NCBI GenBank assembly: GCA_947561585.1
Contig: CANNZV010000944.1
Span: forward strand, 372,001-436,000
Source: Caprella mutica
Taxonomy: Eukaryota > Arthropoda > Malacostraca > Amphipoda > Caprellidae
Direction of reading: 5' to 3'
DNA: 64,000 bases
Of this stretch, positions 38,548 to 63,949 are shown in pieces (the first letter of the stretch is position 1; the number at the start of each line of letters is the position of its first letter). A program made the position numbers and the translations under genes. The notes below the pieces were generated by a model. It did not search any database, was not told the DNA's origin, and worked only from the letters and a program-made list of their open reading frames with translations.

Positions 38548-38957
38548 AGAATCACTGAAAACATTTACATCTACGACCATCAGAATAATATTTGCAGCTC
38601 TATATCATATTTAATTAATGTTAGTTTAAATAGTTTTATATTTTATTAATTTTATTACGCATATTGAAATTATCGATATTATTTTATAAATAGTGACTGT
38701 TAAACTTTCTTGATTTTCTTTTAATTTAATTTAAAAGTTGTTTATTATAAAGAATATTTTCGTCACATGGAATTCACCGCTACTGTTTTCAATCAATGTG
38801 CTCCATTTTATTATCTAATTTTTTTTATTGTTTTATATATTAAAGGTTTTCTTCTTAACTAAAATAAATATTTCAATTTGGTTTGATCACTTTAATTCCG
38901 CGTTTACACTGTAAAGCAGTTTCTGAAAAAAACTTCCGGTGATAATAATTGAAAAGC

Positions 38958-39392
38958 GTCAAATTATAAAAAAAACTGTTAAGTAATTCTAAAATAAAAA
39001 CAGTAATGGATCTTTTTATGTCATTCACACTGCATGTCCCTTATTTTTATCCATATGTGTTGTCTTGATGACGTCACAGTCACAAATCACTCGATTGTCA
39101 CTACTATAAAGGGCCGTACACACGTAGGGTTTTTTAAGTATTTACACCAGACTTTTTGCTAAGCTCCTACTTTCTGGTGGAAAGACTTCAAAAACCCTAC
39201 GTGTGTACAGCCGTTGCTGCAAAATATTTCGTGTAGCAACAGCTGTTGTCACAAATCGAGTGATTTGTGACCGTGACGTCATCAAGAGAACACACATAAA
39301 TAGAAAATAAAGGGTTAAGCAGTGTGAATAATACGAGAGGATCCATGACTGTTTATTATTATTTTGATAAATATACAGTTTTTATAATTTTA
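38958..39392. mobile_element. Large palindrome with a family-B MITE nested in it
   Basis: The outer arms pair from about 38958 to 39392 and include TCTTGATGACGTCAC with GTGACGTCATCAAGAG, and GTCACAAATCACTCGAT with its complement. The middle holds a second hairpin (39109 to about 39213) that starts AAGGGCCGTACACACG, a shorter relative of the MITE at 6333-6598. A later insertion of one palindrome into another explains the structure. Confidence 0.75.
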
Positions 39393-41950
39393 CGCTCATC
39401 AGTTGTCCTAAATATAATTTTAGAGTGTTGCTGTTATGACGTCACGCATACAACATACCTCGATTGTCTTTACTATATTTCAATTCTATTTACCACAATG
39501 AAAGTTAAATGGCAGCAAAAATAGTTTGAAACAGAAATTTGTTAGAGTTGTGTATACTATTTTATTATATTTTCTATTAACGTATTACATTGAACTCGTC
39601 TAAATTATTGATATAAAGAAAGGACTATTTTGTTAATTTTAATTCAGAAAACAATGAGAAAAACTAATTAGGTATCTTACTTCGTTCTATATTTAGACAA
39701 GTTAAGCTATTTACATGTAATCTGGTTTCTCGTCTATTTATATCTTTAATTGAAATTTTACTAATAGTTCATTTTGGTTAAAGTATAGGTATAGTTATTA
39801 GTTTTATAACTTTATATCTTAATAAGATGAAAAATATGTTGAATCACAAGTCAAAGTTTAATAATGGTGTTAGAGGATATATTTTCCTTATGAATAATAG
39901 TGTTGTGTTATTTATTATCCCTGCTGTAACAGAAGAAGCACGAAAAACAGCTGCAAGCGAGGTTAAGTGTTTGCTGTTCACTCATAGCTCATTCTATACA
40001 TTATGATAATAAACGAGTTCATCCTAATTCAGATTTAGTTTTATATTATCTGAAAGACACGTGAACAATTTAAAATCCCCCTCCAGAGATTTTTTGTTTT
40101 GTTTTAATCGATGCGATTTTGAAGTTTTTCATTATTTTTCTGGTAACCACATGAAATTAGATATATAGCGTATAAATGTTTTTCTGTACACTTAAATATC
40201 AATACAATTAAATATGCAAGTACACGTTTTTACTTCTGAGCTGCTAATTACAAGGCCAAAGAAAAAGGAATACGCCGGTTTTCTTGAATTTCGGCTAGAT
40301 AGGTATAATTAATTAATTAAGTAAATATTTGACTATAGATATAAAACTTATAATTTACATCAGATATCCATTTGCAACTGAATCAAAAGCAGTAAAGGTA
40401 ATATTTAATAAAAGATTCTAATCGAAAAAAAGTGTATGTACTATTTGTTTCTTTAGCGTCAGATTAGTGTTTCGTAAAATTGTGGTAAACTGAGTATCAA
40501 ACACTATAAAAGTAGGTATATATCTAGAAAATATTTACTAGATTAAATTTTACGAGATTTTCAGATTATTATGTTATGAACTTATTTATTCATGAAATTA
40601 ACATTAGAACTGTGTACCAAACAATCAAATTGACTGCATCCTATTTGTCAACACTTGTATCTCATAAACTATTATTGCTTATTGGTGAAGTCTTCAAATT
40701 TGTTGACTTTTAATATAAATGATACCTACCTTCTTACGCGACTTAATTTCTGAGTACCTACCTATTTTTGACTGAAAACCGGTTTTAAAATGTTCTGACA
40801 TGTCCCAAACAACATGGAATTTAGCAATAATGTTTTCAGTATTTGGGCAACATGTGTGCAAACCGGTATCGCATAGGTTTACAATTAGAAAAGCTGTCAC
40901 TTTGACTGCTTGATTGTTCTAGTAGTTTTCGGATGCGTGGCAGTTTTAGCAACTTATTTAATAAATAATTATTTACTAACAGTAATGACACAAAAAATAT
41001 TTCTTGCTACCTCTATTCAATAATCAATTATTTTTAAACAATAAAGGACAGAAACACTAAATACATTGCGTATAATAACAATATATAAAAACAGTCATTT
41101 TGACTGCCTGGAAGCTCTAGATATTTCAAATGCGTTGTAGTTCTAGTTTTAAATGATTACCGACATTTATAAGGTTTATAAGATATTAGAGTCACCCGGT
41201 GATGATACTGAAATTGCCTGTAGGCTGTAGTCCCTTATTATAGGGAAAATCAACTGCATTCAATGAGTTGCATTAATATGCAATTCTGCAGTTATGTATT
41301 AAATCATCCGCATTTCAGTGTAATTCAATCCATTGCAAAATCTGCATAGCTTCGTTGTACGAAGTTCTCGTCTGTGACGTCATCTATCTACCCTACTCTC
41401 AAATGGTGTTACTATAATAATTGAAAGGTATCCTGCTCATGCATGATGTTTATATCTACATTTTGTAAATATATTCAATTGATGATTGGATAATAATTTA
41501 CAGGTGTTTAAATGAAATATTTTAGTCTGAACTGCATTGTGTAAAGTTGCAGATTCGTAGAATTAGATTTGGTTACTTTTGGTAGAAAGGTGCATTCTTA
41601 ATATCTAGTTACTGCTAATTACCTATCATTTTATATTTTTTATGGATCATATGCCTAGTGAATGCGGTTACAAGTTACAACTTATGAAAATACCTATTAG
41701 GCTATTACCTACATTAGTTATACCTAACCCTTAACCCAGTTTGTATTTGGATAATTTGGTGCACTGAACTCCACTGACTTTTTCAAAAATTTGAGAAATA
41801 GCTGCCAACATTTTTCATCAATTTGTCTAGTCCTCCAACATTTTTGCAGTTTCTCCTCCCAAAATTAATAGTAATATAGGAATTAATAGCCAAATATCCT
41901 CCGACATTGCAGGAATTTTTTATTACAGAAATTGAATATCTCCCAATAGG
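39393..41950. other. Intergenic AT-rich DNA, no gene seen
   Basis: There is no convincing exon, RNA gene or strong repeat. Isolated TGACGTCA-like motifs occur (for example near 39439 and 41377). It could include distal promoter or 5' UTR intron sequence of the kinase gene. Confidence 0.4.
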
Positions 41951-41952
41951 CC

Positions 41953-42947
41953 ACACTGGAAAACATAAATTCAAACAGAGTTACTCCTAACTTAATGCAT
42001 TCCCATTAGTGATGCTTATCATCACAACAAGCCTAATTGTGAAGCATAAATGACTTATTTTACATCAGTTTTCACTGCAGAGTTGAAATTTATAAAATAA
42101 TTTACTGATTTCTGCATTTTTTAGGGTTAAAATGAGTAATTTTTGTTCATTCTAAATTCCTAACAGAGTTACTAGTCAATCTGAAATGAGTTATTTTTCC
42201 ACTCTGGCCAATAGGTATATCATTGGAATTTACCACCAAATACAATCTGGGTTATAACCCAGACTGTCCCAGAGCAGACTGCAAGTCTGCAAGAACTGGT
42301 AAACTGTTCTCAAAGAAAACCAACAGTATCTAAAAGCTGAGCGGCGCACCACACCGGCTAATTAATAAGTTTTATTTACACCTCTTGGTCTTACCTCAGA
42401 CTGAAAGTTTACAATAGTTACCCCATAAAATTTTAATTACAGTTTTCTATGAAGAATTTTAATTTCTATTCCAAATTAAACATCTCAATCAAATAATTAA
42501 AAATTTTAACTGTGTAGTATAAACATTGGATTCAGGTACCGTCAGTCATAAATTTGATAAAGAATTACCTATCAAATTCACTCCATTTATCATTAATCTG
42601 TATTCAAAATACCTATCTAAATAATCTAATAGAATCCTAGTTTCAGCCTTTCAGAGAATGTTCATTGAGTGCCAGACGGCAGTCGGCAGACTGGAAAACA
42701 TAAATTCTAACAGAGTTACTCCTAACTTCATGTATTCTCATTAGTGATGTTTATCATCACATTGATCACAACAAGCCCAATTGTGAAGCTTAAATGACTT
42801 ATTTTACATTAGTTTTCACTGCGGAGTTGAAATTTATAAAATAATTTACTGATTTCTGCATTTTTTAAGGTTAAAATGAGTTATTTTTGTTCATTCTAAA
42901 TTCCCAACAGAGTTACTAGTCAATCTGAAATGAGTTATTATTCCACT
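41953..42947. repeat. Direct duplication, two copies of about 255 bp
   Basis: Bases about 41953-42207 and 42687-42947 align throughout with scattered changes and one small insertion (an extra ATTGATCAC near 42760). Both begin CTGGAAAACATAAATTC. The 480 bp between them hold GCTGAGCGGCGCACC near 42340, part of an inverted pair with about 43695-43720. Confidence 0.8.
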
Positions 42948-43147
42948 CAAAATTATTTGAGTGATTTGAGTTGCCAATATATCTTTTTTTTTTCAAAAAT
43001 GAGTCAACAAAAATTAGTAATGCAGTCGCCAGTCATTAAAATTTAATTCCAATTTTGTAAGTTGACAGTCATCGATACCTATATTATTATACCTACCCAA
43101 TTATCAAAAGTAAACATACTACATACCTTAATATATAATTAAGACTT

Positions 43148-43262
43148 GAGAGCATATCAGCCAATCAGAGAGAGGCATACAACTGATATCAGCCAATCAG
43201 AGAGCCTGAGAGAGGCATACAACTGATACCAGCCAATCACAGAGAGCCTGAGAGAGGCATAC
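43148..43262. repeat. Short tandem repeat, about 45-48 bp, three units
   Basis: Units contain ATCAGCCAATCAGAGAG or close variants followed by GAGAGGCATACAACTGATA. The ends contain CCAAT boxes by chance of the unit. Confidence 0.8.
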
Positions 43263-43349
43263 TTTCTTTCATAGTTATTTATTTTTATTTTCCGATAATT
43301 AGTCACCATGTATAAGTCTATAAGAGTATGTCTTGGCTTTGATTTGAAA

Positions 43350-46300
43350 TGGTCAAATCTCAGATATGCCTAATTGGCTTTAAATTTTGAATTAATTCCT
43401 ATGTTCCCTTATTAATTTTTGGCTTGAAATCTTCAAAAAATGAGTCAAATTTTCTTGGCTCAGATTTTTTGTGAAATTTTGGCTCAAAAATTGGCAAACA
43501 ATTTTCCAGCCTCTGAAACATGCATTATCAATTTTAATTTTAAATCTAATTAAAGTGCTCATAGTCGTCTAAATATGGGAAAGATACTTATTTTTTCAAA
43601 TTTTAAGTCTACAATTAATTGGCGACTTGGTACATACTCTTAAACTAGGAATAGAATGTACAGTGGTGCGCCATACCTGGCGTAATCTGGCGCGCCGCTC
43701 AGCTTTTAGATACGTATCAAGAAAACCTCTACTGAAATTAAAGATTGTTTGCCCAAAAAAATGTTAATAATGTCCCATATTCTGCAGAGTGCAGACTCAG
43801 ACTTATAACTAAGATTTTAGATTTTCACTGGGAATTTGTTGCTCAAAGTAAAATAGTATGGGTATGGCTCATAAACTCTTCATTTTTCTCTCCAGCTCTC
43901 TCCAAAATCACCAAGTTTCTCTCCAAACCAGACTGTATTTCATGGTAAATTCCACTGACTTGTCCATGAAATTTTTCTCAATTGAAAATCATATTCTGAC
44001 AAAGTCTGGATTTTTAGCTATTTATTCCTATGTTACTATTAATTTTTGGTGGAGAAATGGGTGAAATGTTGGTGGATCAGCCAAATTACTGGAAATTTAT
44101 GATTTTTTCAGCTTTTTCAAAAAATCAGTGGAATTTTGAGCACCAAATACAGACTGGTCTCCAAAATTATCAAATTATCATAAATTCTCTCCAAAATTTT
44201 GAAAATATCATTGTAGACTGTAGTGAGCATAGGAGAAATATATATATTCCTTACCATTTGCAATTGAAGGCTCAGGCTCAAAATATCTTTCACAAACTCT
44301 GAAACTTGCCATTCTAATGGTGAGTTTGGACATGCTTTATTACCTGGTTACTGTTTTAATTTTAATATACCAGTCTGCAAAATGTGTCTCTTCTCCCGCA
44401 GAGATTTTAATTTGAGAGACAGTTACTCACTGACTCTCAGTAGCAGATTCAGAATCTCCCACAGCTAAATTAATGGTAACATAGGAATTAATTCAAAATC
44501 TCCCGCAGCTAAATTAATGGTAACATAGGAATTAATTCAAGATCTCCCGCAGAGATCTCAAATTTCTAAAATTCATTAAAAAACTCCCGCAGAGAGTCAG
44601 GCAGTCTTGGAAAAATGTTCCATATTCTGCAGACTGCAGCATTGCTGATTATCCCAGATTCAAGATTGTAGAATATGGCCAGAATCATATGCAGAAACTG
44701 GTAAAGTTTTTGTAGTCTGGTAGAGATCTCAATCTGTTCACAGTACAATTAATGTAAATATAGTGATGAATTGCAGATTATGATCTGAATATCTAAAATA
44801 TATCCCATGTTCTCAGTTATTTCAATATTTTGCAGCCGGATTATGAAACATTTTTACATTTCTCTGTAATTGTAAACATTCTTAAATTTTCTCCTATATT
44901 AATATATGTGTTTTTTTGAAATTTTTCTATCAATTTTACCCATTCCATGTGTTTACACTGTTTAAGGCTGGTAATTTGCCAGTCTGGAGTAACAGGTACT
45001 TTGGTAAAGTGTTTGTAGAGATCTCTTCTGTTTGTAAGTTTGTAACAAAATATTAATTAATTTAAATAAAGGGATTAAATCACTATATAAATAATAAATT
45101 CAGTAGCGTTTGTATCAAAATTAATGTAAATATAGGAATTAATTCAAAATTGTTCGGAAAGAATATCCCAAATATCTCCCATATTCTGCTCTGCAGACTG
45201 GGTAATTTGGTAAACTGTAAACCAATTCTGAAAACTAAGCGAGCTATATTTTCAGTCACAAATATTTCCTCTAAAAGTGAAGGCCTAAGCCTATAATTTG
45301 CTATTTAATATTTTGCCTTTATTAAAGATTTCAAGCAAAACCTAACATGAGAATTGATTTTGAATTTAAATCCACTGATCAAGTCAGTCTAGTCAGATAT
45401 ATCTGAGTTTTGACTCTAGAAAACCCAGTCTGCAGAAACTGGTAAAGTGTTCGAACTTCGAAGAGATATCTTATTCTGTTCATGGCAAAATTAATCTAAA
45501 TATAGGGATTAATTAAAAAAATTAGGAGAGAATATCCCAAATATCTCCCATATTCTGCAGACTGGTAGAAAACCTGAAAATGTAAATATGAAATAACAAT
45601 CTGATATGCTTTGAAACATAACTTTCTACAATCGGAAATTTTTTATTCAAACTCTAAATAAATTTTACTGTTAGTGTCAGACTGATTCTTATTCTGATTT
45701 CATCAGACAGATTCAGATTGTTTTAACCCAGTCAGCAGAAAATGGGACATTTTTAACATTTTCTGTGCGAACAAAAGGATCAATCTTTAATTTTCTCCTG
45801 TATTTACATGCCAGACTGGATTTTGTGGTAAATTCCACCAACTTGTCAGTGGAATTTAGTAAAATAATTACAAAATGTATGTTAAATACAGGAGAAAGTT
45901 GGAATCACTGCAAAATGTTTAAAATTTCCCATATGCGATATAGCCAGACTGGAAAAATTGGCTAAAGACCGTAAAGTGTTCTCACATAAATCTTTTATTT
46001 TCCGTCTGCTCTCAGTGAATTTAGCAAAGTTATGTCAATTATTTTGACCCTATTTTTTCTCCTATTTTGTATTTTATTTTCTATATTTTAGAGAAAGTTC
46101 ATAATAACTAAATTGAAAATTTTCCATCAATTTTTTCTTCTTCTGCAGAAACTCAGAAACTGGTAAATTGTTCATAGAGCAATTTAGCACTCAATAAACT
46201 AAATGTTGCTTAAAATCCAATCTGCAGAGTAGAGGAGATATTTGGGATATTCTTTATGAACAATTTTGAATAAATTCCTGTAGCTATTTGAATCATTAAT

Positions 46301-46480
46301 TTTATTATTGTACTGAAAATATTGATGAACTATCCCCTATAGTTACAATAATTATGCTATGGATAGGAATGAGATCTTTAGGTTCAAGTGAATACTTTAC
46401 CACTTTCTGCAGACTGGTCTAATTTTTAGTCATATTTTAATGTTTTCAAGCCAAAATTAACATAGGGTAAATCCAGTAAA
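43350..46480. repeat. Cluster of degenerate related repeats (CTGCAGACTGG / GAATTAATTC phrases)
   Basis: Short phrases recur many times: CCCATATTCTGCAGACTG, ATAGGAATTAATTCAAAAT, AGAAACTGGTAAA and CTCTCCAAAATT. Related pieces lie at 42240-42320, 790-1010, 1260-1480 (inverted) and 22420-22620. This looks like a mobile or satellite-like family in advanced decay. No ORF in it has coding character. Confidence 0.6.
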
Positions 46481-46516
46481 CTGCTGCTTCTAACCTCGGA
46501 AACAATAATGTACATA

Positions 46517-46697
46517 GGTCAAGTTCTTAATTCGTAAGAAAAAACGATATAATAATAATAATTTATTTTTTATTTTAATTGGTATCCGTGATACCTTCAT
46601 GTATCATGGATACCAATAAAATATAAATAATTATTATTATATCGTTTTTTCTTATGTGACCGAAAATGGGGTACTGACCGATAATTAACAACTTACC
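46517..46697. mobile_element. Family-A MITE with a well-kept hairpin core
   Basis: TA-flanked (46515-46516, 46698-46699). The arms AAGAAAAAACGATATAATAA pair with the complement at about 46618-46652, around a core of TTGGTATCCGTGATACC type. Confidence 0.8.
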
Positions 46698-46901
46698 TAT
46701 TTTCAAAATGAAATTAATATATTATTAATTATAGCATGCATTGCTTTTCTTTTGATATGCAACATTTCATATAGTTATAGCTATTTGGTAAATTAATTAT
46801 TTCCAATCTTTTTAAATTCATAATAGCTACTTTAATTAATTTTCAATTTTCGCTGTGATTTAGAATAAAAGTTAAAAAATATTTATAGCTACAAACTTTT
46901 T

Positions 46902-46949
46902 TCTATTGATTGAAAATGTGGAACTGTCCGGTAACTCAGAACTTACCCC
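46902..46949. mobile_element. Family-A right end next to the kinase's first coding exon
   Basis: GATTGAAAATGTGGAACTGT and CAGAACTTACCCC match the family-A right arm. It ends about 19 bp before the acceptor at 46968, so the polypyrimidine tract starts where the MITE stops. Confidence 0.6.
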
Positions 46950-46984
46950 AATTGTGTTTCCTTTGCAGTTGATTCACATACTGA

Positions 46985-59773
<12,789 letters not shown>

Positions 59774-61728
59774 ATAGGCTCTTCAAAAGCTCATAATCAT
59801 CATATACGTAAATTATGTGGCCCATTACATCCCACATTACAAATTAGTACAAGCCTAACCCACCATTCCTAAAAAAACATTCCATAACGAGAACCGTAAG
59901 TAATTTTTGCGAGTACTTTATACAGTTGAAGAATTTTTGTTAATTAATTGTGTACTTTTCTTTGATTGTATAAGGTGTTCTCAAAAAGTGTAAATTTCCT
60001 CTTACTTTATGACTATATTATATATAACTTTAATATCACCTTACGAAGGTTTACTTTTTGAATTGTATGTATAGTACTTGGTGTATAGTGTCAGCTCTCT
60101 GTGTAAATAGCTATTAAGTTCTATGAACATTATATCATTCGTCCATTGCTAGATAGGAAACTTTAGCAATTGATATTGAAGGATAACTTGCTTTTCACTT
60201 CTAGATTTTTTTTTTTAGTTATTGGAGCCCTAGTCAAGTATGAAATAATTTTTATTATCGTACAAAGAGTTAACGATGTGTCACTTTTAATCTATTGTTA
60301 TATTACTGCCAAGATCATAAATGTGCTGTAATATACAAATTGCACGAATTTGTGCCATTTTTATATGAAAGAGTTGATAATAATGTGCTGAATTATAAAG
60401 CACTTATAAGTAATAACACCTTTAGGTGCCATTTCACAGAGCTGTGCAATTTAACAACCCATGACGCTACTGAAACCTTCCTAAAATATTAAACTTGCTA
60501 GTTCGATGTACCTAGTGTGATGCGCGTAAATTGCGGCTGCATTTGACCTTAAAACTAATACAAATGCATTGCTGTTCTTCTGATTTGTAACATATAAATT
60601 CAGTTCAGTAGCATTTAGACTTTGTTAGGACAGTTGCGTTGAGTTAAAAGGCCAGCAATTGCCTGTATCACCCTACCTGTTGCTATCATAGGCTCTAGAT
60701 GTATTTGAGTAGGCCTTATCAATTAGATGCTCAAATAATAATTTTAAGGAATGGTTCCAGTAACGTCAGAGGTCAACCCAACCCTACTAGTCTTTTTCAG
60801 TAACCTAGGATTTACACTTAAGAGTTAACACATTAAAATGGTTTAGTTTAATAGCTAGGCTCGCCATTTAGTTTTAAGTTTTCTACCTAGTCTTGAGAGA
60901 ATTTTTTACACATTAAGTGCATTTTTTGGGACGACGTGATGAATATTTTTGCACTCAAAACCGAAATTAGTATCGATATCTATTGTGTAGGATAATACTG
61001 GAAATGTGTACACTTTTTTCAAGTTAACACAATAGTGTGGACGTACATTGCTCCCACCAAATACATTCTGCCACAGCCATGTTTCAGAACGTGGAAGTGT
61101 ACTCCAATATATTAGATTTATTCTTGCAGTAAATTTTCCTCCACTTTTAAGGATATCACTACACAAAGTTTCATAAAAAAAATATGAAAACAACAACATT
61201 GATAATTTGCCATTGTTATTAATCTTTCAACATAATGCTGAGGATTAATTTAATCTTATTACTAAAGATTAAACATGCCTCTTTTAATGCTGAAATAATA
61301 TGAAGAAATCTACCACACTTTGAAACGTGGTTTCGTTTTTTTCTAGTTCTGAAATTTTACTCTAGGTAACTTTAAATATTGAATTAAGTTCTGAGTTAGC
61401 GAACAGTGACACAGTTTCATTCATATAAAAAAGTACTTCCTATTTTAATTGGATCCATAATACCTTCAGGTAGGTACCATGGATACCAATCAAAATAACG
61501 ATTTAAAATGATAAATTACTTCTTACTATAGGATCGAAAATTTGTAACCCTAGTACTGTTTTAATTCATCTTTTTGCATTCCAGTTTCATTCCTAAATGT
61601 TTTTTCTTGGTGTTTTTTGACAACAAATCGTCCATTCTAAAGGTTTTTTTCTGTGAATGTTTAGATTTAAGAGAAGTTGCCTCCGATGTTCATTGTTTAT
61701 AAAATTATATATATTTCCGTTAAATAAA
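59774..61728 (+). other. SIK3: Probable SIK3 3' UTR with candidate poly(A) signal
   Basis: AATAAA at 61723-61728 lies about 1.95 kb past the stop. Small ORFs at 60295-60492 and, antisense, 60906-61199 look non-coding. A family-A MITE (61385-61557) falls within this stretch. Confidence 0.4.
61385..61557. mobile_element. Family-A MITE
   Basis: Left arm AAGTTCTGAGTTAGCGAACA and right arm GGATCGAAAATTTGTAACCC, with a core of the TTGGATCCATAATACCTTC and GGATACCAA type. Confidence 0.7.
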
Positions 61729-62129
61729 TGTTATTGTATCTTGAATAGAATTGTTCAGATTTTTGTTTTTATTTGGATTTATTAAATGGTAATGATTTTT
61801 TAATCAAATTGGTTGGTATATTGTTGTTAAGTGTTTTGATAGAAAAATTCCAAAATGAATTTATAAAAAAAGTAAATGTAGATGTTGATTGTACATTAAC
61901 TACTTCACCTTTTAAGTTTTTATAGATATTATTCAGTAGAAGAGTCAAATTTGAAGTTACCACTGACTATATTTCTATCTTACTGTAAATAACGCACCAA
62001 TGATATCTATTTTGAAACTGTGATTCCACAAAAATAATTAAAAACATACAAGTCTTTAATACTTGAACAATGAGTTTTATTTCAAGATACCTCGTGTTAT
62101 TGCATCAGAATTTATATTACTTAAAAGTT

Positions 62130-62285
62130 GGGTAGGTACAGAGTTACCGAACCGTTCTACATTTTATAAGAAAACTTTATATTTTACGTTATTTTAATTA
62201 GTATCCATGATACCTGCAGGTATCATGGATACCAATTCTTATATTAATAAAAATGTGGAACCGTTCTATAACTCTGAACCTATCC
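62130..62285. mobile_element. Family-A MITE with near-perfect core palindrome
   Basis: Left arm GGGTAGGTACAGAGTTACCG, right arm AACTCTGAACCTATCC, followed by TA. The core around 62203-62236 (TATCCATGATACCTGC and its complement) is almost perfect. Confidence 0.8.
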
Positions 62286-62457
62286 TAATGAGTACGACAA
62301 GTTTTTTTTTTTATCATAGGCAAAATTTAATAATTATATAACAATTGGTTATCTTAAAAAATCTTCAGCAGTTTTCGCACATCTATTTATGATTGTGAAA
62401 ACGTGCAGGAATTTTACACGACTGACGTCACTTACTCTCTAAAACGTAAATAAAGCA

Positions 62458-62580
62458 TTCCCGGGAGTAACGAATGGGGGAGAGGGAAGCAGTGATGGCG
62501 GGTGAGTAGGGAGGGGTAGGGCTAGGGGCGAGATGTGGTGTAAGGGGAGGGGCTACGAAGCGCTAGCCTCGCACGGGTGT
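62458..62580 (+). promoter_or_regulatory. G-rich, CpG-containing island, possible promoter or first exon
   Basis: It stands out sharply from the AT-rich surroundings. It contains a run fitting a G-quadruplex at 62509-62528 (GGGAGGGGTAGGGCTAGGGG). ATGGCGG followed by a consensus donor GTGAGT occurs at 62495-62507, which could be a tiny first coding exon of a gene continuing past the window. This is inference from composition only. Confidence 0.35.
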
Positions 62581-62589
62581 CTGTAGTAA

Positions 62590-63920
62590 CAGCCTTTTTC
62601 TCTCGATTCCTTCATGTACGTAAGCTAGAAAAAGTTAATAAGAGTGAAGCTAAAAGGATTCAGATGCAAATGTTTTGTTTGCTACTGTTGAGCCATTGTA
62701 ATCTGTTGATAAGATAGCGTAATTAGTCAATTCATTTTGTGATCTCTGAAATGATAGAATTTATTAAGTTGTTTCAAGAGAAGGTGACTCATGAATGAAT
62801 GACCAACGAATTTATTGCCCAAAACGGAAAACCTACTGTATTGAAGTAGACAATTGAGTAAATAGTCAATAACTATTACTAATGCAAAGATTAAGAAATT
62901 GAAAATAAACTAATGGCATTGTCAAATGATTTTTTATAATATTTAATACGAAAAGGACAAGGAATGTCAGTAGTAACAAGTAATCCTCGATTATAATTGA
63001 TATTATTCAGATATGAACAAATCCACGTTTTTTTTATTATATGACAACTATTATTTTCACATGAAAAAAAATAAAGTGATAGATGGTAATTAAAATATAT
63101 TATCAATTATTCACATAGAACTATCAAAAGCTATATATTATTCAATTTAATCATTAAACATTTTCAGACAGTTTTATAAATTGAGCAAATTATCTTACAT
63201 TTTCTATTGAGAAAAATATACTTATTTATAAATAAATTATTTCTAATCAATTAGTTTACCTAGTATTAGTTAACCTAAATAATGAGAACTGCATGGCTAT
63301 TAGTTACGTGATAACCTAGGTATACAAACCATTGGAAAATTGGATTATTTGAAGAAAATTTCAATTTGATATGCCATATCAGATGTCAACTTATTGATGT
63401 ACTAAAATGAAATATTTATTTACTTGCTATTTGCCGCCCTTGAGCCCCACCGTAAAATGTGAACGTACGGGTTCATATAAATCATGTATCTTAGATACAT
63501 TTAATGAAGCACCGAGCGAGGCTAGATGAGTAACAACAATCGAGTTGCCAGTTACTGTTTTAGCTAGGACTCCATTTACAGCTCGAAAAGTCTCAAATTG
63601 AAATAAATATGCATTTCATTGTAATTTCAAAGTTAATGATTGAACTATAAGTATCAAATAAGAAGTATAGAAATAATCATGTCCATACAATGAAGTGATA
63701 TAAAAAGAACGTAGCGCCTAACGGAATCATCCTTAGATACATGTGAATATTGTAGACGCAAATTAAATAATGCACATTTCATAAACCAAGCAACAATATT
63801 TTAATGGACCATTATAAATAAATTTAATTCAATATACTACTTTATCGTTAACAATTCGTCGAATAAATTTGCAACGCACAATTTAATATCAATGTAGCGA
63901 TATGTGGCAACTATCCGGCA
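62590..63920. other. Intergenic AT-rich DNA, no gene seen
   Basis: There is no exon, RNA gene or strong repeat. It could be an intron if the G-rich island is a first exon, or the upstream region of the edge promoter. Confidence 0.4.
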
Positions 63921-63949
63921 TGACGTCACGAAACACATCATATATAAAG
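63921..63949 (+). promoter_or_regulatory. CRE plus TATA box, possible core promoter at the window edge
   Basis: A perfect CRE (TGACGTCA, 63921-63928) lies 12 bp before TATATAAAG (63941-63949). A start site would be expected near 63970-63980, so the transcribed part is mostly outside the window. Confidence 0.45.

Noticed and set aside
43148..43262. CRISPR-like array
   Set aside because: Only three imperfect units with no unique spacers, in an insect genome.
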